This document shows, in pieces, positions 15,116-23,169 of a DNA stretch of 64,000 nucleotides. The notes under the pieces were generated by a model. That model worked only from the letters and a program-made list of their open reading frames with translations, was not told the origin of the DNA and did no database searches. Positions within the stretch are counted from its first letter, which is position 1. Each line of letters starts with the position of its first letter. Source of the stretch: E44-bin32 sp034430595 (GTDB taxonomy: Bacteria; Chloroflexota; Anaerolineae; Anaerolineales; E44-bin32); contig DAOUEL010000002.1 in the NCBI GenBank assembly GCA_034430595.1, positions 6,626-70,625 of the forward strand. Direction: 5' to 3'. A program made the position numbers and the translations under genes.

Positions 15116-16774
15116 ATGACAGAGCCACGCACCGTCCGCGCGCCGCGCGGCACCCAGCTGCACTGTAAATCCTGGCTGATCGAAGCTCCCTACCGCATGA
15201 TTCAAAACAACCTCGACCCGGAAGTCGCCGAACGTCCCGAGGATCTGGTTGTCTATGGTGGTCGAGGGCAGGCGGCCCGAGATTGGGAGTCCTTTGAGAC
15301 GATCCTGACCTCGCTGCAGGAGTTGGATGAAGATGAGACGCTCCTGGTACAGTCAGGGAAACCAGTGGCGGTCTTCAAGACCCACCCGGATGCACCGCGC
15401 GTCCTAATCGCCAATTCCAATCTGGTCCCGCATTGGGCGACCCAAGAACATTTTGATGAATTGGCCGCCCGCGGCCTGATAATGTACGGCCAGATGACGG
15501 CCGGCTCATGGATATACATCGGCACGCAGGGCATCCTGCAGGGGACGTATGAGACGCTCGGTTCGCTGGCCCGCCTGCGCGGCTGGCCCTCCCTGCGCGG
15601 CAAGTTTGTGCTCACAGCCGGTTTGGGTGGCATGGGTGGAGCGCAGCCGCTGGCGATCACGATGAACGAAGGCGTGGGGTTGATCATTGAAGTCGATCCA
15701 GCCCGCGCACAGCGGCGGCTCGAGAACGGGTATGTAGAATTCGTCGTCGACGAGCTGGAAGAAGCAATGACGCTCGTGCAGGAAGCCCTCGATGGCGAGG
15801 AACCACGCTCTGTGGGATTGATCGGGAATGCGGCCGACCTTTACCCCGAACTGGTAGTAAGGGGAGTGATTCCGGACGTAGTTACTGACCAGACCCCAGC
15901 GCATGACGTGCTCTCCTACGTGCCGAACGACATGACTCTTGAGGCGGCTGCTGAGCTGCGAACCGGCGACCCGCAGGAATACACCCGGCGCTCAATGGCT
16001 TCGATGGCAAGGCATGTCGAAGCGATGCTTGCCTTCAAACAAGCCGGCGCCGAGGTCTTCGACTACGGCAACAATCTGCGTCAGCGTGCCTACGACTACG
16101 GCGTCTCGGAAGCCTTTGAGTTCCCGGGCTTTGTGCCGGCCTACATCCGCCCGCTCTTCTGTGAAGGCAAGGGACCCTTCCGCTGGGTTGCGCTTTCGGG
16201 CGATGAAGAAGACATCTATAAGACCGACGCGGCGGTGATGGAGCTCTTTCCTCAGGACAAGCACCTGCACCGCTGGCTGCGCTTGGCGCGTGAAAAGGTC
16301 CAGTTCCAGGGCCTGCCGGCCCGCATCTGCTGGCTGGGCTACGGCGAGCGTGCAGCTGCCGGCCTGCGTTTCAACCAGATGGTTGCCGGCGGTGAACTCC
16401 AGGCCCCGATCGTCATCGGGCGTGATCACCTCGACGCCGGTTCCGTCGCCTCCCCCAACCGTGAGACGGAGGGCATGCTGGACGGAACAGATGCTGTCAG
16501 CGATTGGCCGCTGCTGAACGCGATGTTAAATGCGGTCGGCGGTGCGACCTGGGTTTCATTTCACCACGGCGGTGGTGTCGGTATTGGCTTCAGCCAGCAC
16601 GCTGGACAGGTGATCGTCGCTGATGGCACACCGGAAGCGGCGGTACGGATTGAGCGTGTCCTCACGACGGACCCCGGGCTGGGGATCGTCCGGCATGCTG
16701 ACGCTGGCTACCCGGAGGCGATTGCTGCCGCACGCAGGCATGGTATCAAGATGCCAATGCTTAAGCAGGACTAG
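15116..16774 (+). CDS. hutU: urocanate hydratase (urocanase)
   Basis: Second step of histidine degradation: urocanate to imidazolonepropionate, with tightly bound NAD+. The 552 residues fit. QSGKPVAVFKTHPDAPRVLI, the NAD-binding GLGGMGGAQPLA, VFDYGNNLRQRA, and the C-terminal WVSFHHGGGVGIGFSQHAG are all conserved. ATG 15116 has AGGAGA upstream. hutI follows two genes later. Histidine ammonia-lyase (hutH) is not in the window. Confidence 0.98.
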   Translation: MTEPRTVRAPRGTQLHCKSWLIEAPYRMIQNNLDPEVAERPEDLVVYGGRGQAARDWESFETILTSLQELDEDETLLVQSGKPVAVFKTHPDAPRVLIANSNLVPHWATQEHFDELAARGLIMYGQMTAGSWIYIGTQGILQGTYETLGSLARLRGWPSLRGKFVLTAGLGGMGGAQPLAITMNEGVGLIIEVDPARAQRRLENGYVEFVVDELEEAMTLVQEALDGEEPRSVGLIGNAADLYPELVVRGVIPDVVTDQTPAHDVLSYVPNDMTLEAAAELRTGDPQEYTRRSMASMARHVEAMLAFKQAGAEVFDYGNNLRQRAYDYGVSEAFEFPGFVPAYIRPLFCEGKGPFRWVALSGDEEDIYKTDAAVMELFPQDKHLHRWLRLAREKVQFQGLPARICWLGYGERAAAGLRFNQMVAGGELQAPIVIGRDHLDAGSVASPNRETEGMLDGTDAVSDWPLLNAMLNAVGGATWVSFHHGGGVGIGFSQHAGQVIVADGTPEAAVRIERVLTTDPGLGIVRHADAGYPEAIAAARRHGIKMPMLKQD

Positions 16775-16820
16775 CCGGATCGTTTGCGGATCGTACTTTA
16801 ACCACCTCCCGCCGAGTCCC

Positions 16821-16850
16821 TTGAGACCTCCCCAGGAGGTGGAGTACAAT
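16821..16850 (+). promoter_or_regulatory. promoter directly before the 16858 start
   Basis: TTGAGA (16821-16826) and TACAAT (16845-16850) with an 18-bp spacer. Seven bases then separate the -10 box from ATG 16858, so the message would be leaderless. An AGGAGG in the spacer would not be transcribed from this promoter. Confidence 0.5.
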
Positions 16851-16857
16851 GCCCCCC

Positions 16858-17463
16858 ATGATCCGCCGTCTGCGGCCCTTTCCAGCCTTCCTTTTACTGC
16901 TGCTCGCAACCGGAATTTTAAGCATGTTCGGGCCTCCCGAGGCCAGCCTGGGGACGAACGTACGCCTGGTGTACCTGCACGGAGCCTGGGTCTGGACGGC
17001 ACTTATCGGGTTGGGTTCGGCTGCTGTCACTGGAACGCTTGGGCTGCTCCTGCGGCGGGATCGGTTGCAGCGTTGGTCGATTGCCCTTGGCCAAGCGGGG
17101 ATGGTGTACTGGATCAGCTACCTTCCGCTGAGCCTGTGGACAATGCAGGCTAACTGGAATGGACTTTATCTGGCTGAGCCGCGCTTCAAAGTCGGCTTGG
17201 ATTACGCCGTGATTGGCTTGCTCTTGCAGCTGGCAATTCTCATACTGAATGACCGTCGAATCGGTAGCGCGTTGAACCTCGCCTTTGTCATTGCACTGGC
17301 CTGGTCGATCAGCGGCGCCGAGCAGGTCTTACACCCATCATCCCCGATCTTCAGCTCAGACTCCATCTCCATCCGCATCTTCTTCCTGCTGCTGCTCCTG
17401 GTCAGCCTGCTCGCCGGGTGGGCCCTCACCCGCTGGCTGCACCTGCTTCAATCCCGCCGATGA
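16858..17463 (+). CDS. polytopic membrane protein of unknown function
   Basis: A 201-residue protein with about six hydrophobic helices, from the N-terminal PFPAFLLLLLATGILSMF through the C-terminal FFLLLLLVSLLAGWAL. The segment VRLVYLHGAWVWTALIG faintly recalls haem-handling CcmC-type proteins, but I see no tryptophan-rich WWD motif and do not assign it. It lies between hutU and a transporter gene, whose ATG overlaps its stop (ATGA), so the two are coupled. ATG 16849 with AGGAGG nine bases upstream is an alternative start. Confidence 0.85.
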   Translation: MIRRLRPFPAFLLLLLATGILSMFGPPEASLGTNVRLVYLHGAWVWTALIGLGSAAVTGTLGLLLRRDRLQRWSIALGQAGMVYWISYLPLSLWTMQANWNGLYLAEPRFKVGLDYAVIGLLLQLAILILNDRRIGSALNLAFVIALAWSISGAEQVLHPSSPIFSSDSISIRIFFLLLLLVSLLAGWALTRWLHLLQSRR

Positions 17464-18626
17464 CCCAATCCAGCCCACGTCCGAGCGTGGTATCGGAACT
17501 GGTGCTTTTCCCATTGATTCGCGGGGTGATTAACACCGGGTTCCGCATAATTTACCCGTTCCTACCTACGATCGCACGTGCTCTCGGTGTGAGCATCGAA
17601 TCAGTCGCCCTTGCGGTGACCGCCCGCTCCTTGATCGGTGTCTCAGGGCCGCTGATCGGTTCAGCCGGAGACATCCTTGGCCGGCGCAGGGCCATGCTGC
17701 TCGGGTTGCTGCTCTTCGCTGGCGGATCGCTGCTGGTCGCGTTCTGGCCAACCTACCCCGGGTTGCTGCTGGCCCTCATCCTGGGCGCAGTCGGAAAGAT
17801 CATCTTTGATCCGGCGATGCAGGCCTATCTGGGCGATCGCGTCGAATATGCTCGGCGTGGACGTGCAATCGCCATCACCGAATTCGGCTGGTCGGGGGCA
17901 GCTCTCCTCGGGCTTCCAGTGTCCGGTTGGTTGATCGCTCGTGCTGGCTGGATGTCGCCCTTCGGAGTGCTGGGTTTTCTGGGGTTGGGCTTTGCCATCG
18001 TCCTGCTGCGGTTGCTGCCCGCGGCGGATCGCGGCGATGCCGCCTCGTTCACCCTGCGCGGGGCATTATCCGCCATCTCATCTGAGCCCTCCGCTCTAGC
18101 CGCACTGGGCATCGCATTCTTGCTCAGCAGTGGCAACGAGGTAGTAAACATCATCTACGGCGTGTGGCTGGAGGGTTCCTTCGGATTGCAGGTAGCTGCT
18201 CTCGGTGCAGCTTCCGCCGTAATCGGCGCCGCTGAATTGACCGGGGAGGGTGTTGTCGCATTATGGACCGATCGGCTCGGGAAGCGGCGGGCAGTCGGAA
18301 TCGGTCTGCTGTTGATTGGCCTGACCTGCCTGACGCTGCCCCTCACGCGCGCTTCCCTGTTTGGTGCGCTGATCGGCCTGTTCTTCTTCTACATTACCTT
18401 CGAGTACACCTTTGTCAGCCTGATATCGCTCGTGACAGAGCTCACCCCGGCCTCCCGCGCGACCTTGATGGCCGGCAATATCACCGCGGCCGCCGGCGGC
18501 CGCGCTCTGGGCGCGTTCGCCGGGCCGCTGCTTTTTAAGTTCGGTCTGCAGGTGAACGGGATTGCGGGTGCCATTACAGCAGCGTTCAGCCTGATCCTGC
18601 TGGCCAGGTTTATCAGGGTAGAATAA
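17460..18626 (+). CDS. major facilitator superfamily transporter
   Basis: The 388-residue product has about 12 hydrophobic helices. The loop 2-3 motif is recognisable as GDILGRRRAMLLGLLL, with a similar cytoplasmic LGKRRAVGIGLLL in the second half. The start at 17460 overlaps the previous gene by four bases; a longer frame from 17418 would run through that gene. Its position between hutU and hutI suggests uptake or export linked to histidine or its degradation products, but the substrate cannot be read from the sequence. Confidence 0.9.
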   Translation: MTQSSPRPSVVSELVLFPLIRGVINTGFRIIYPFLPTIARALGVSIESVALAVTARSLIGVSGPLIGSAGDILGRRRAMLLGLLLFAGGSLLVAFWPTYPGLLLALILGAVGKIIFDPAMQAYLGDRVEYARRGRAIAITEFGWSGAALLGLPVSGWLIARAGWMSPFGVLGFLGLGFAIVLLRLLPAADRGDAASFTLRGALSAISSEPSALAALGIAFLLSSGNEVVNIIYGVWLEGSFGLQVAALGAASAVIGAAELTGEGVVALWTDRLGKRRAVGIGLLLIGLTCLTLPLTRASLFGALIGLFFFYITFEYTFVSLISLVTELTPASRATLMAGNITAAAGGRALGAFAGPLLFKFGLQVNGIAGAITAAFSLILLARFIRVE

Positions 18627-18653
18627 CCCTGGTCCTGATGAAGGTTCCCTACC

Positions 18654-19952
18654 ATGCCCACCGAAGTTGACCTGCTGATCCACTCCGCTGACCAGCTTCT
18701 TACACTGGCCGGCCTGCCCCAGCGCGGCCGGGCGCTTGGCGAGCTGGGAATTATCCCCAATGGCGCACTTGCGGCAGCAGGTACAAAAATCGTCGCCGTC
18801 GGTCCGAGTGCCGAGCTGCGTCAACGGTATTCCGGAGCGGAGACGATCGATGCCGCCGGACAGGTCCTGCTACCGGGATTGATCGACCCTCACACCCATC
18901 TCGTCTGGGCTGGCGACCGTGCGGCCGAGTTTGAGCTCCGCCTGAAGGGAGCCAGCTACATGGAGATCATGGCGGCCGGTGGCGGAATTGCCTCCACCGT
19001 TGCTTCGGTTCGCTCAGCCCCAATCGATCAATTACTGGGTGAGAGCCGTGCGCGTACGAGCCGTATGCTTGCCAACGGTACAACAACCGCCGAGGCTAAA
19101 ACGGGATATGGGTTGAACATCGAATCTGAGATCAAGCTGCTGCAGGCTATCCTGCAGCTGGACGAGGAAGGCCCGCTCGAGCTCGTTCCGACTTTTCTTG
19201 GGGCTCACGCGCTGCCACCGGAGTACGCCGATCGTCCGGATGGCTACCAGCTCTATACGGATTTCGTGGCGGAGGAGATGCTCCCGGCAGTCTGGAACTG
19301 GTGGCAAGAACATTCCGCAGACCGACCGCTGCCATTTGTCGACGTGTTCTGCGAACAGGGCGCCTTTTCCCTGGAGCAAAGCCGGACGATTCTCAGCGCA
19401 GCGGTGAAGCTGGGGTTCCCAATTAAAATCCACGCCGATGAATTTGCCGGCCTGGGCGGGACCGGGCTGGCGGTCGAACTGGGGGCGGCATCCGCCGATC
19501 ACCTGGTATACACACCGCAAAACGACATCGCGGCGCTCGGCGCTTCCGACACCGTGGCGGTTGCCCTGCCCTGCACTCCGTTTGGACTTGGGCACCCAGA
19601 ATACACCCCGGCCGAGGCGATCCTGAATGCAGGCGGCATCCTGGCGATCGCCAGCGACCTGAACCCGGGAACCGCCTGGTGCGAAAGCATGCAGTTCGCC
19701 ATCGCCCTTGCCTGCCGAGCGATGCGGATCACGCCAGCGCAGGCGATTGCGGCAGCAACAATCAATGCTGCGGCAGCGATCGGGCAGTCAGATCGCCTCG
19801 GCAGCCTGGAAGCGGGTAAACAGGCCGACCTGCTCCTGCTCGAAGCACCGGATTACCGTCATCTTGGCTATCGCTTTGGCACGAATCTGGTATCTATGGT
19901 GGTTAAACGGGGTCAGGTCGTCGTCGACCGCCGTGGAATGGAAACTATCTGA
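18654..19952 (+). CDS. hutI: imidazolonepropionase
   Basis: Hydrolyses imidazolone-5-propionate to N-formimino-L-glutamate, the third step of histidine degradation. It is a 432-residue metal-dependent amidohydrolase. Zinc-binding HTHLVWAGDRAAEF lies near residue 78. KTGYGLN, FLGAHALPPE, KIHADEF and the late SDLNPGTAWCESM are family marks. It starts 27 bp after the MFS gene, and its stop overlaps the next small gene. Confidence 0.97.
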   Translation: MPTEVDLLIHSADQLLTLAGLPQRGRALGELGIIPNGALAAAGTKIVAVGPSAELRQRYSGAETIDAAGQVLLPGLIDPHTHLVWAGDRAAEFELRLKGASYMEIMAAGGGIASTVASVRSAPIDQLLGESRARTSRMLANGTTTAEAKTGYGLNIESEIKLLQAILQLDEEGPLELVPTFLGAHALPPEYADRPDGYQLYTDFVAEEMLPAVWNWWQEHSADRPLPFVDVFCEQGAFSLEQSRTILSAAVKLGFPIKIHADEFAGLGGTGLAVELGAASADHLVYTPQNDIAALGASDTVAVALPCTPFGLGHPEYTPAEAILNAGGILAIASDLNPGTAWCESMQFAIALACRAMRITPAQAIAAATINAAAAIGQSDRLGSLEAGKQADLLLLEAPDYRHLGYRFGTNLVSMVVKRGQVVVDRRGMETI

Positions 19953-20128
19953 TGGAGATGCTGAAAAACTTTCGTCCCGAGTACGTACTGCTGATTCTTT
20001 TTGCGCTGATCGTGGGTTGGTTCTTGCTGCGATTCTTGCTCAAGTTCACCGCCCGTCTGTTCACCTGCGGTTGCCTAGCCCTGGCCGTACTCGCCGCCGG
20101 GTGGATCCTGTTCAGCGTGCTAAAGTAG
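19952..20128 (+). CDS. 58-residue membrane protein coupled to hutI
   Basis: A short reading frame whose ATG shares its A with the hutI stop (TGATG). The product starts MEMLKNFRPEYVLLILFALI, has a second hydrophobic helix (CLALAVLAAGWILFSVL), a CGC motif between the two, and a basic turn (KFTARLF). Two TM helices, good codon flow and the coupled start support a real gene. No family is recognised. A role beside the neighbouring transporter is only a guess. Confidence 0.65.
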   Translation: MEMLKNFRPEYVLLILFALIVGWFLLRFLLKFTARLFTCGCLALAVLAAGWILFSVLK

Positions 20129-20178
20129 CATCGATTCAGCCCACCGCCAGCCCAGCCGTGGAATGCAAGAGACTGGGT

Positions 20179-20658
20179 TCATCCGTAGGCGTAGGAAGCC
20201 TGAATACACATCCCTCCCCGTACCGGCTCGAACATGACCATCAGATATTCAAAAGCGGTCCCATTTTCAAGCCGGATGGCATCCGCTCGACGTTCTGATT
20301 CGTAAATGACCAGCCGGCGGGGGTTCTCGTAGCCAGATTGTGAGAGACAGCCCGAACTCGCTTCTGCCTCGGGCACAACAGAAGAACCAGCCCCGTTCTC
20401 ATCGATCACGACCGAATGCAAGCCAAGTCGATCGACCAGTGTCGCTACTTCTGCCTCGCTGGTTTCATAGAGACAGAATCCCGTGCGGGTCGAATCGATG
20501 ACCGTACAGCCCGGTGCCGAATCTGTGAAACCTGGCTCCCCGTAGAGCAGCGACAGATCCCGCTCGAGAGCAACCGATGTTGAACGCGAGTAAATCAACC
20601 CGCATCCGGAGCTCACCAGCATTAGCGCCATCAGGAGAAGCCCAAGACCATGCTTCAT
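20179..20658 (-). CDS. putative lipoprotein, unknown function
   Basis: The 159-residue product begins with a signal peptide and lipobox (LLLMALMLVSSGCGL), so it should be lipid-anchored outside the cytoplasmic membrane. The mature part holds four further Cys residues that may form disulphides. No recognised domain. ATG 20658 was chosen because AGGAGG lies six bases upstream; ATG 20661 is the alternative. It converges with the hut cluster and follows the PspC gene on the same strand. Confidence 0.8.
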   Translation of the reverse strand: MKHGLGLLLMALMLVSSGCGLIYSRSTSVALERDLSLLYGEPGFTDSAPGCTVIDSTRTGFCLYETSEAEVATLVDRLGLHSVVIDENGAGSSVVPEAEASSGCLSQSGYENPRRLVIYESERRADAIRLENGTAFEYLMVMFEPVRGGMCIQASYAYG

Positions 20659-20714
20659 CATCCGCCTCCTTCACACCTGCTCGCTGGAGAGATTACCCTG
20701 TTAGATCGAAATGC

Positions 20715-20912
20715 TCAGGCCTTCGGGATGATAATCCAGCAAAGCAAGTAGGGCACGATCCCCGGCAGACCACCCGGCAAGGCAGCCAGGATAAAACCAA
20801 GGCGGAACCAAAATGGGCTGATGCCGAAGAACTCACCTAACCCGCCGCAAACACCGGCGAAAACACGATCAGTTCGAGAACGTCGCAGCACTTTCGCTTC
20901 ACCTGAAGACAT
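20715..20912 (-). CDS. PspC-domain membrane protein
   Basis: A 65-residue stand-alone PspC domain. The RSRTDRVFAGVCGGLGEFF segment is followed by a hydrophobic hairpin that ends PYLLCWIIIPKA. In the phage-shock response PspC sits in the cytoplasmic membrane and senses envelope stress, but many short PspC proteins have no tested role. AGGAGG precedes the ATG. It lies behind groEL but beyond that operon's terminator. Confidence 0.93.
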   Translation of the reverse strand: MSSGEAKVLRRSRTDRVFAGVCGGLGEFFGISPFWFRLGFILAALPGGLPGIVPYLLCWIIIPKA

Positions 20913-21027
20913 GGAATGAAACCCTCCTGAACGTTTACTTCATCGTTGCCGCATCCCGTGCAGAAGAAATCCTGCTTTGCGAGATCCGCCTTCATCATAC
21001 CTCTACGCAGGCTGGAGCCTGGAGTTG

Positions 21028-21060
21028 CAAAGAAAACAGCCCCTGGGTGCAGGGGCTGTT
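21028..21060 (-). terminator. terminator of groES-groEL
   Basis: A 10-bp perfect stem (AACAGCCCCT/AGGGGCTGTT) with a 6-nt loop, followed on the minus strand by TTTTCTTT. It starts 24 nt after the groEL stop. Confidence 0.9.
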
Positions 21061-21083
21061 GATTGTTACTTTGACGTACCGGT

Positions 21084-22715
21084 TTAGTACTCGGGCATCG
21101 GAGGCGGAGCGGGCCTATCCTTTTCAGGGACATCCGTGATCAACGCTTCCGTCGTGAGAATCATCGCCGCGATCGAAGCGGCGTTCTCCAGCGCGCCTTT
21201 GGTGACCTTGGCCGGGTCGATGATGCCAGCCTCGACCATGTCAACATACTCGCCCGAGAGCACGTCGTAGCCGATGTTCTTGTTCTTGGCTTCTTCCTGC
21301 TTGCGGCGGACTGTCTCGATCACAACTGCACCGTCCATGCCAGCGTTCTCGGAGATGCCCTCCATCGGGGTCTCGAGCGCTGCGCGCACGATCTTCACGC
21401 CGATGTTGGCATCTTCATCGTCCATCTTGAGCTTCTTGATGGCTTCCATGGCGTTGATCAGCGCCACACCACCGCCCGGGACGATGCCCTCCTCAACCGC
21501 AGCACGCGTCGCGGACAGTGCGTCTTCCACACGATGCTTCTTTTCCTTCAGCTCGGTCTCGGTCGCTGCGCCAACGCGGATAACTGCAACACCGCCGGCC
21601 AGCTTCGCCAGTCGCTCCTGCAGCTTTTCCTTATCGTAGTCGCTGGTCGAGCGGTCGATCTCGACCTTGATTTCCTCGATTCGGCCCTTGATGCGGTCCT
21701 TCTCGCCGGCGCCCTCGATCAAGGTCGTGTCATCCTTGGTCGCGACGACTTTACCGGCTTTACCCAGGTCGTTCAGGGTAACCGACTCGAGCTTGCGTCC
21801 GAGTTCCTCGGTAATGACCGTGCCTCCGGTCAGGATGGCAATATCCTGCAGCATCGCCTTGCGGCGGTCGCCAAAGCCAGGAGCCTTGACCGCCACCACA
21901 TTGAGCATGCCGCGAATGCGGTTCAGCACGAGCGTCGCCAGTGCTTCGCCATCGATGTCCTCAGCGATCACGACCAAGTCGCGCTTGCCAATCTGAACCA
22001 GCTTTTCAAGGATCGGGACGATATCGGTTGCGGCCGAGATCTTCTTGTCGTGAATGAGCACGTATGGCTCTTCAATCACGGCTTCCATATTCTCCGGATC
22101 CGATACAAAGTATGCCGAAATGTAGCCGCGGTCGAACTGCATGCCTTCGACATACTCGGTCTCAAATTCGAGACCCTTCGATTCTTCGACCGTGATCACA
22201 CCGTCTTTGCCGACCTTATCCATAACCTCGGCGATCAACTCACCGATCTCACGATCCTGTGCTGAGATGGCGGCGACGGAGGCAATTTCCTCTTTCGTTG
22301 TGACATCGATCGCCTGCTTGGTGATCGCATCCGAGACAGCCTTCGCGGCGGCTTCAATACCGCGCTTGAGCATCATCGGGTTTGATCCGGCTGCCAGGCT
22401 TTTTAGACCATTGGTCACAATCGCGTGTGCCAGGACGGTGGAGGTGGTTGTGCCATCACCGGCGATGTCGTTCGTCTTCGTGGCTGCTTCTTTCAGGAGC
22501 TGGGCACCCATGTTCTCAAACGGGTCCTCGAGCTCAATTTCCTTGGCAACCGTGACGCCGTCGTGGGTGATGGTCGGCGATCCAAATTTTCGATCCAGGG
22601 CAACATTGCGGCCCTTGGGGCCCAGGGTTGTAGCGACTGCGCTGGCCAGAACATCTATACCGGCTTTCAGCCGCCGACGAGCATCCTCGGCAAATGCAAG
22701 TTGCTTTGCTGTCAT
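21084..22715 (-). CDS. groEL: 60-kDa chaperonin GroEL
   Basis: The large subunit of the cage chaperonin; 543 residues. ATP-site motifs VATTLGPKGRNVALDRKFG and DGTTTSTVLAHAIV are present, with VVIAEDIDGEALATLVLN and the family signature region (AAVEEGIVPGGGVALI). The C-terminus ends in a Pro-rich, Met-containing PPPMPEY instead of a GGM-repeat tail. It is second in the groES-groEL operon, 45 bp after groES, and controlled by CIRCE/HrcA. Confidence 0.99.
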   Translation of the reverse strand: MTAKQLAFAEDARRRLKAGIDVLASAVATTLGPKGRNVALDRKFGSPTITHDGVTVAKEIELEDPFENMGAQLLKEAATKTNDIAGDGTTTSTVLAHAIVTNGLKSLAAGSNPMMLKRGIEAAAKAVSDAITKQAIDVTTKEEIASVAAISAQDREIGELIAEVMDKVGKDGVITVEESKGLEFETEYVEGMQFDRGYISAYFVSDPENMEAVIEEPYVLIHDKKISAATDIVPILEKLVQIGKRDLVVIAEDIDGEALATLVLNRIRGMLNVVAVKAPGFGDRRKAMLQDIAILTGGTVITEELGRKLESVTLNDLGKAGKVVATKDDTTLIEGAGEKDRIKGRIEEIKVEIDRSTSDYDKEKLQERLAKLAGGVAVIRVGAATETELKEKKHRVEDALSATRAAVEEGIVPGGGVALINAMEAIKKLKMDDEDANIGVKIVRAALETPMEGISENAGMDGAVVIETVRRKQEEAKNKNIGYDVLSGEYVDMVEAGIIDPAKVTKGALENAASIAAMILTTEALITDVPEKDRPAPPPMPEY

Positions 22716-22760
22716 TGCTTACGCTCCTCTTATTAAATGCTTTCTCTTCGGTATCCTGAA

Positions 22761-23054
22761 CTAGTCCAGGACGGCCAGGATGTCGCTTTCACGCAGGATA
22801 AGCAGCTTCTCGCCATCCATCTTGATCTCAGTGCCCGCGTACTTGGCAAAAAGGACGGTATCCTTGACCTTAACTTCCATGGTGACGTGTTCGCCTTCAT
22901 CATTGCGCGAACCTGGCCCAACAGCCAGCACCTCGCCCTTTTGCGGCTTTTCTTTCGCCGTCTCAGGGAGCACGATCCCGCTGGGTGTCACTTCCTCTTG
23001 CTCGAGGGGTTTGACGACCAGCCGATCGGCCAGAGGTTTGATCTTGATTGCCAT
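22761..23054 (-). CDS. groES: 10-kDa chaperonin GroES
   Basis: The 97-residue co-chaperonin that caps GroEL. IKPLADRLVVKPLEQEE, the mobile-loop region TPSGIVLPETAKEKPQKG, VLAVGPGSR and DTVLFAKYAGTEI are all standard. ATG 23054 has GGAGG upstream. It is the first gene of the heat-shock operon, directly after the CIRCE element. Confidence 0.99.
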   Translation of the reverse strand: MAIKIKPLADRLVVKPLEQEEVTPSGIVLPETAKEKPQKGEVLAVGPGSRNDEGEHVTMEVKVKDTVLFAKYAGTEIKMDGEKLLILRESDILAVLD

Positions 23055-23098
23055 GCCGACCCTCCTTCAAAAGATTTGTGAAAATTGACTGCCTACAC

Positions 23099-23135
23099 AG
23101 CCGTTAGCACTCTAATACGAAGAGTGCTAACGGCT
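23099..23135. promoter_or_regulatory. CIRCE element (HrcA operator) with extended arms
   Basis: The consensus TTAGCACTC-N9-GAGTGCTAA is perfect at 23104-23130. Pairing continues five bases outward on both sides, giving 14-bp perfect arms. It lies at the predicted transcription start of groES, the usual place for HrcA repression. hrcA itself is not in the window. Confidence 0.98.
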
Positions 23136-23140
23136 TTGTA

Positions 23141-23169
23141 AGTGTACCGAATATGCCTTAACGTGTCAA
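23141..23169 (-). promoter_or_regulatory. promoter of groES-groEL
   Basis: TTGACA (23164-23169) and TACACT (23141-23146) with a 17-bp spacer on the minus strand, immediately before CIRCE. The -35 box lies inside the last codons of the upstream TPR gene. Confidence 0.88.
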
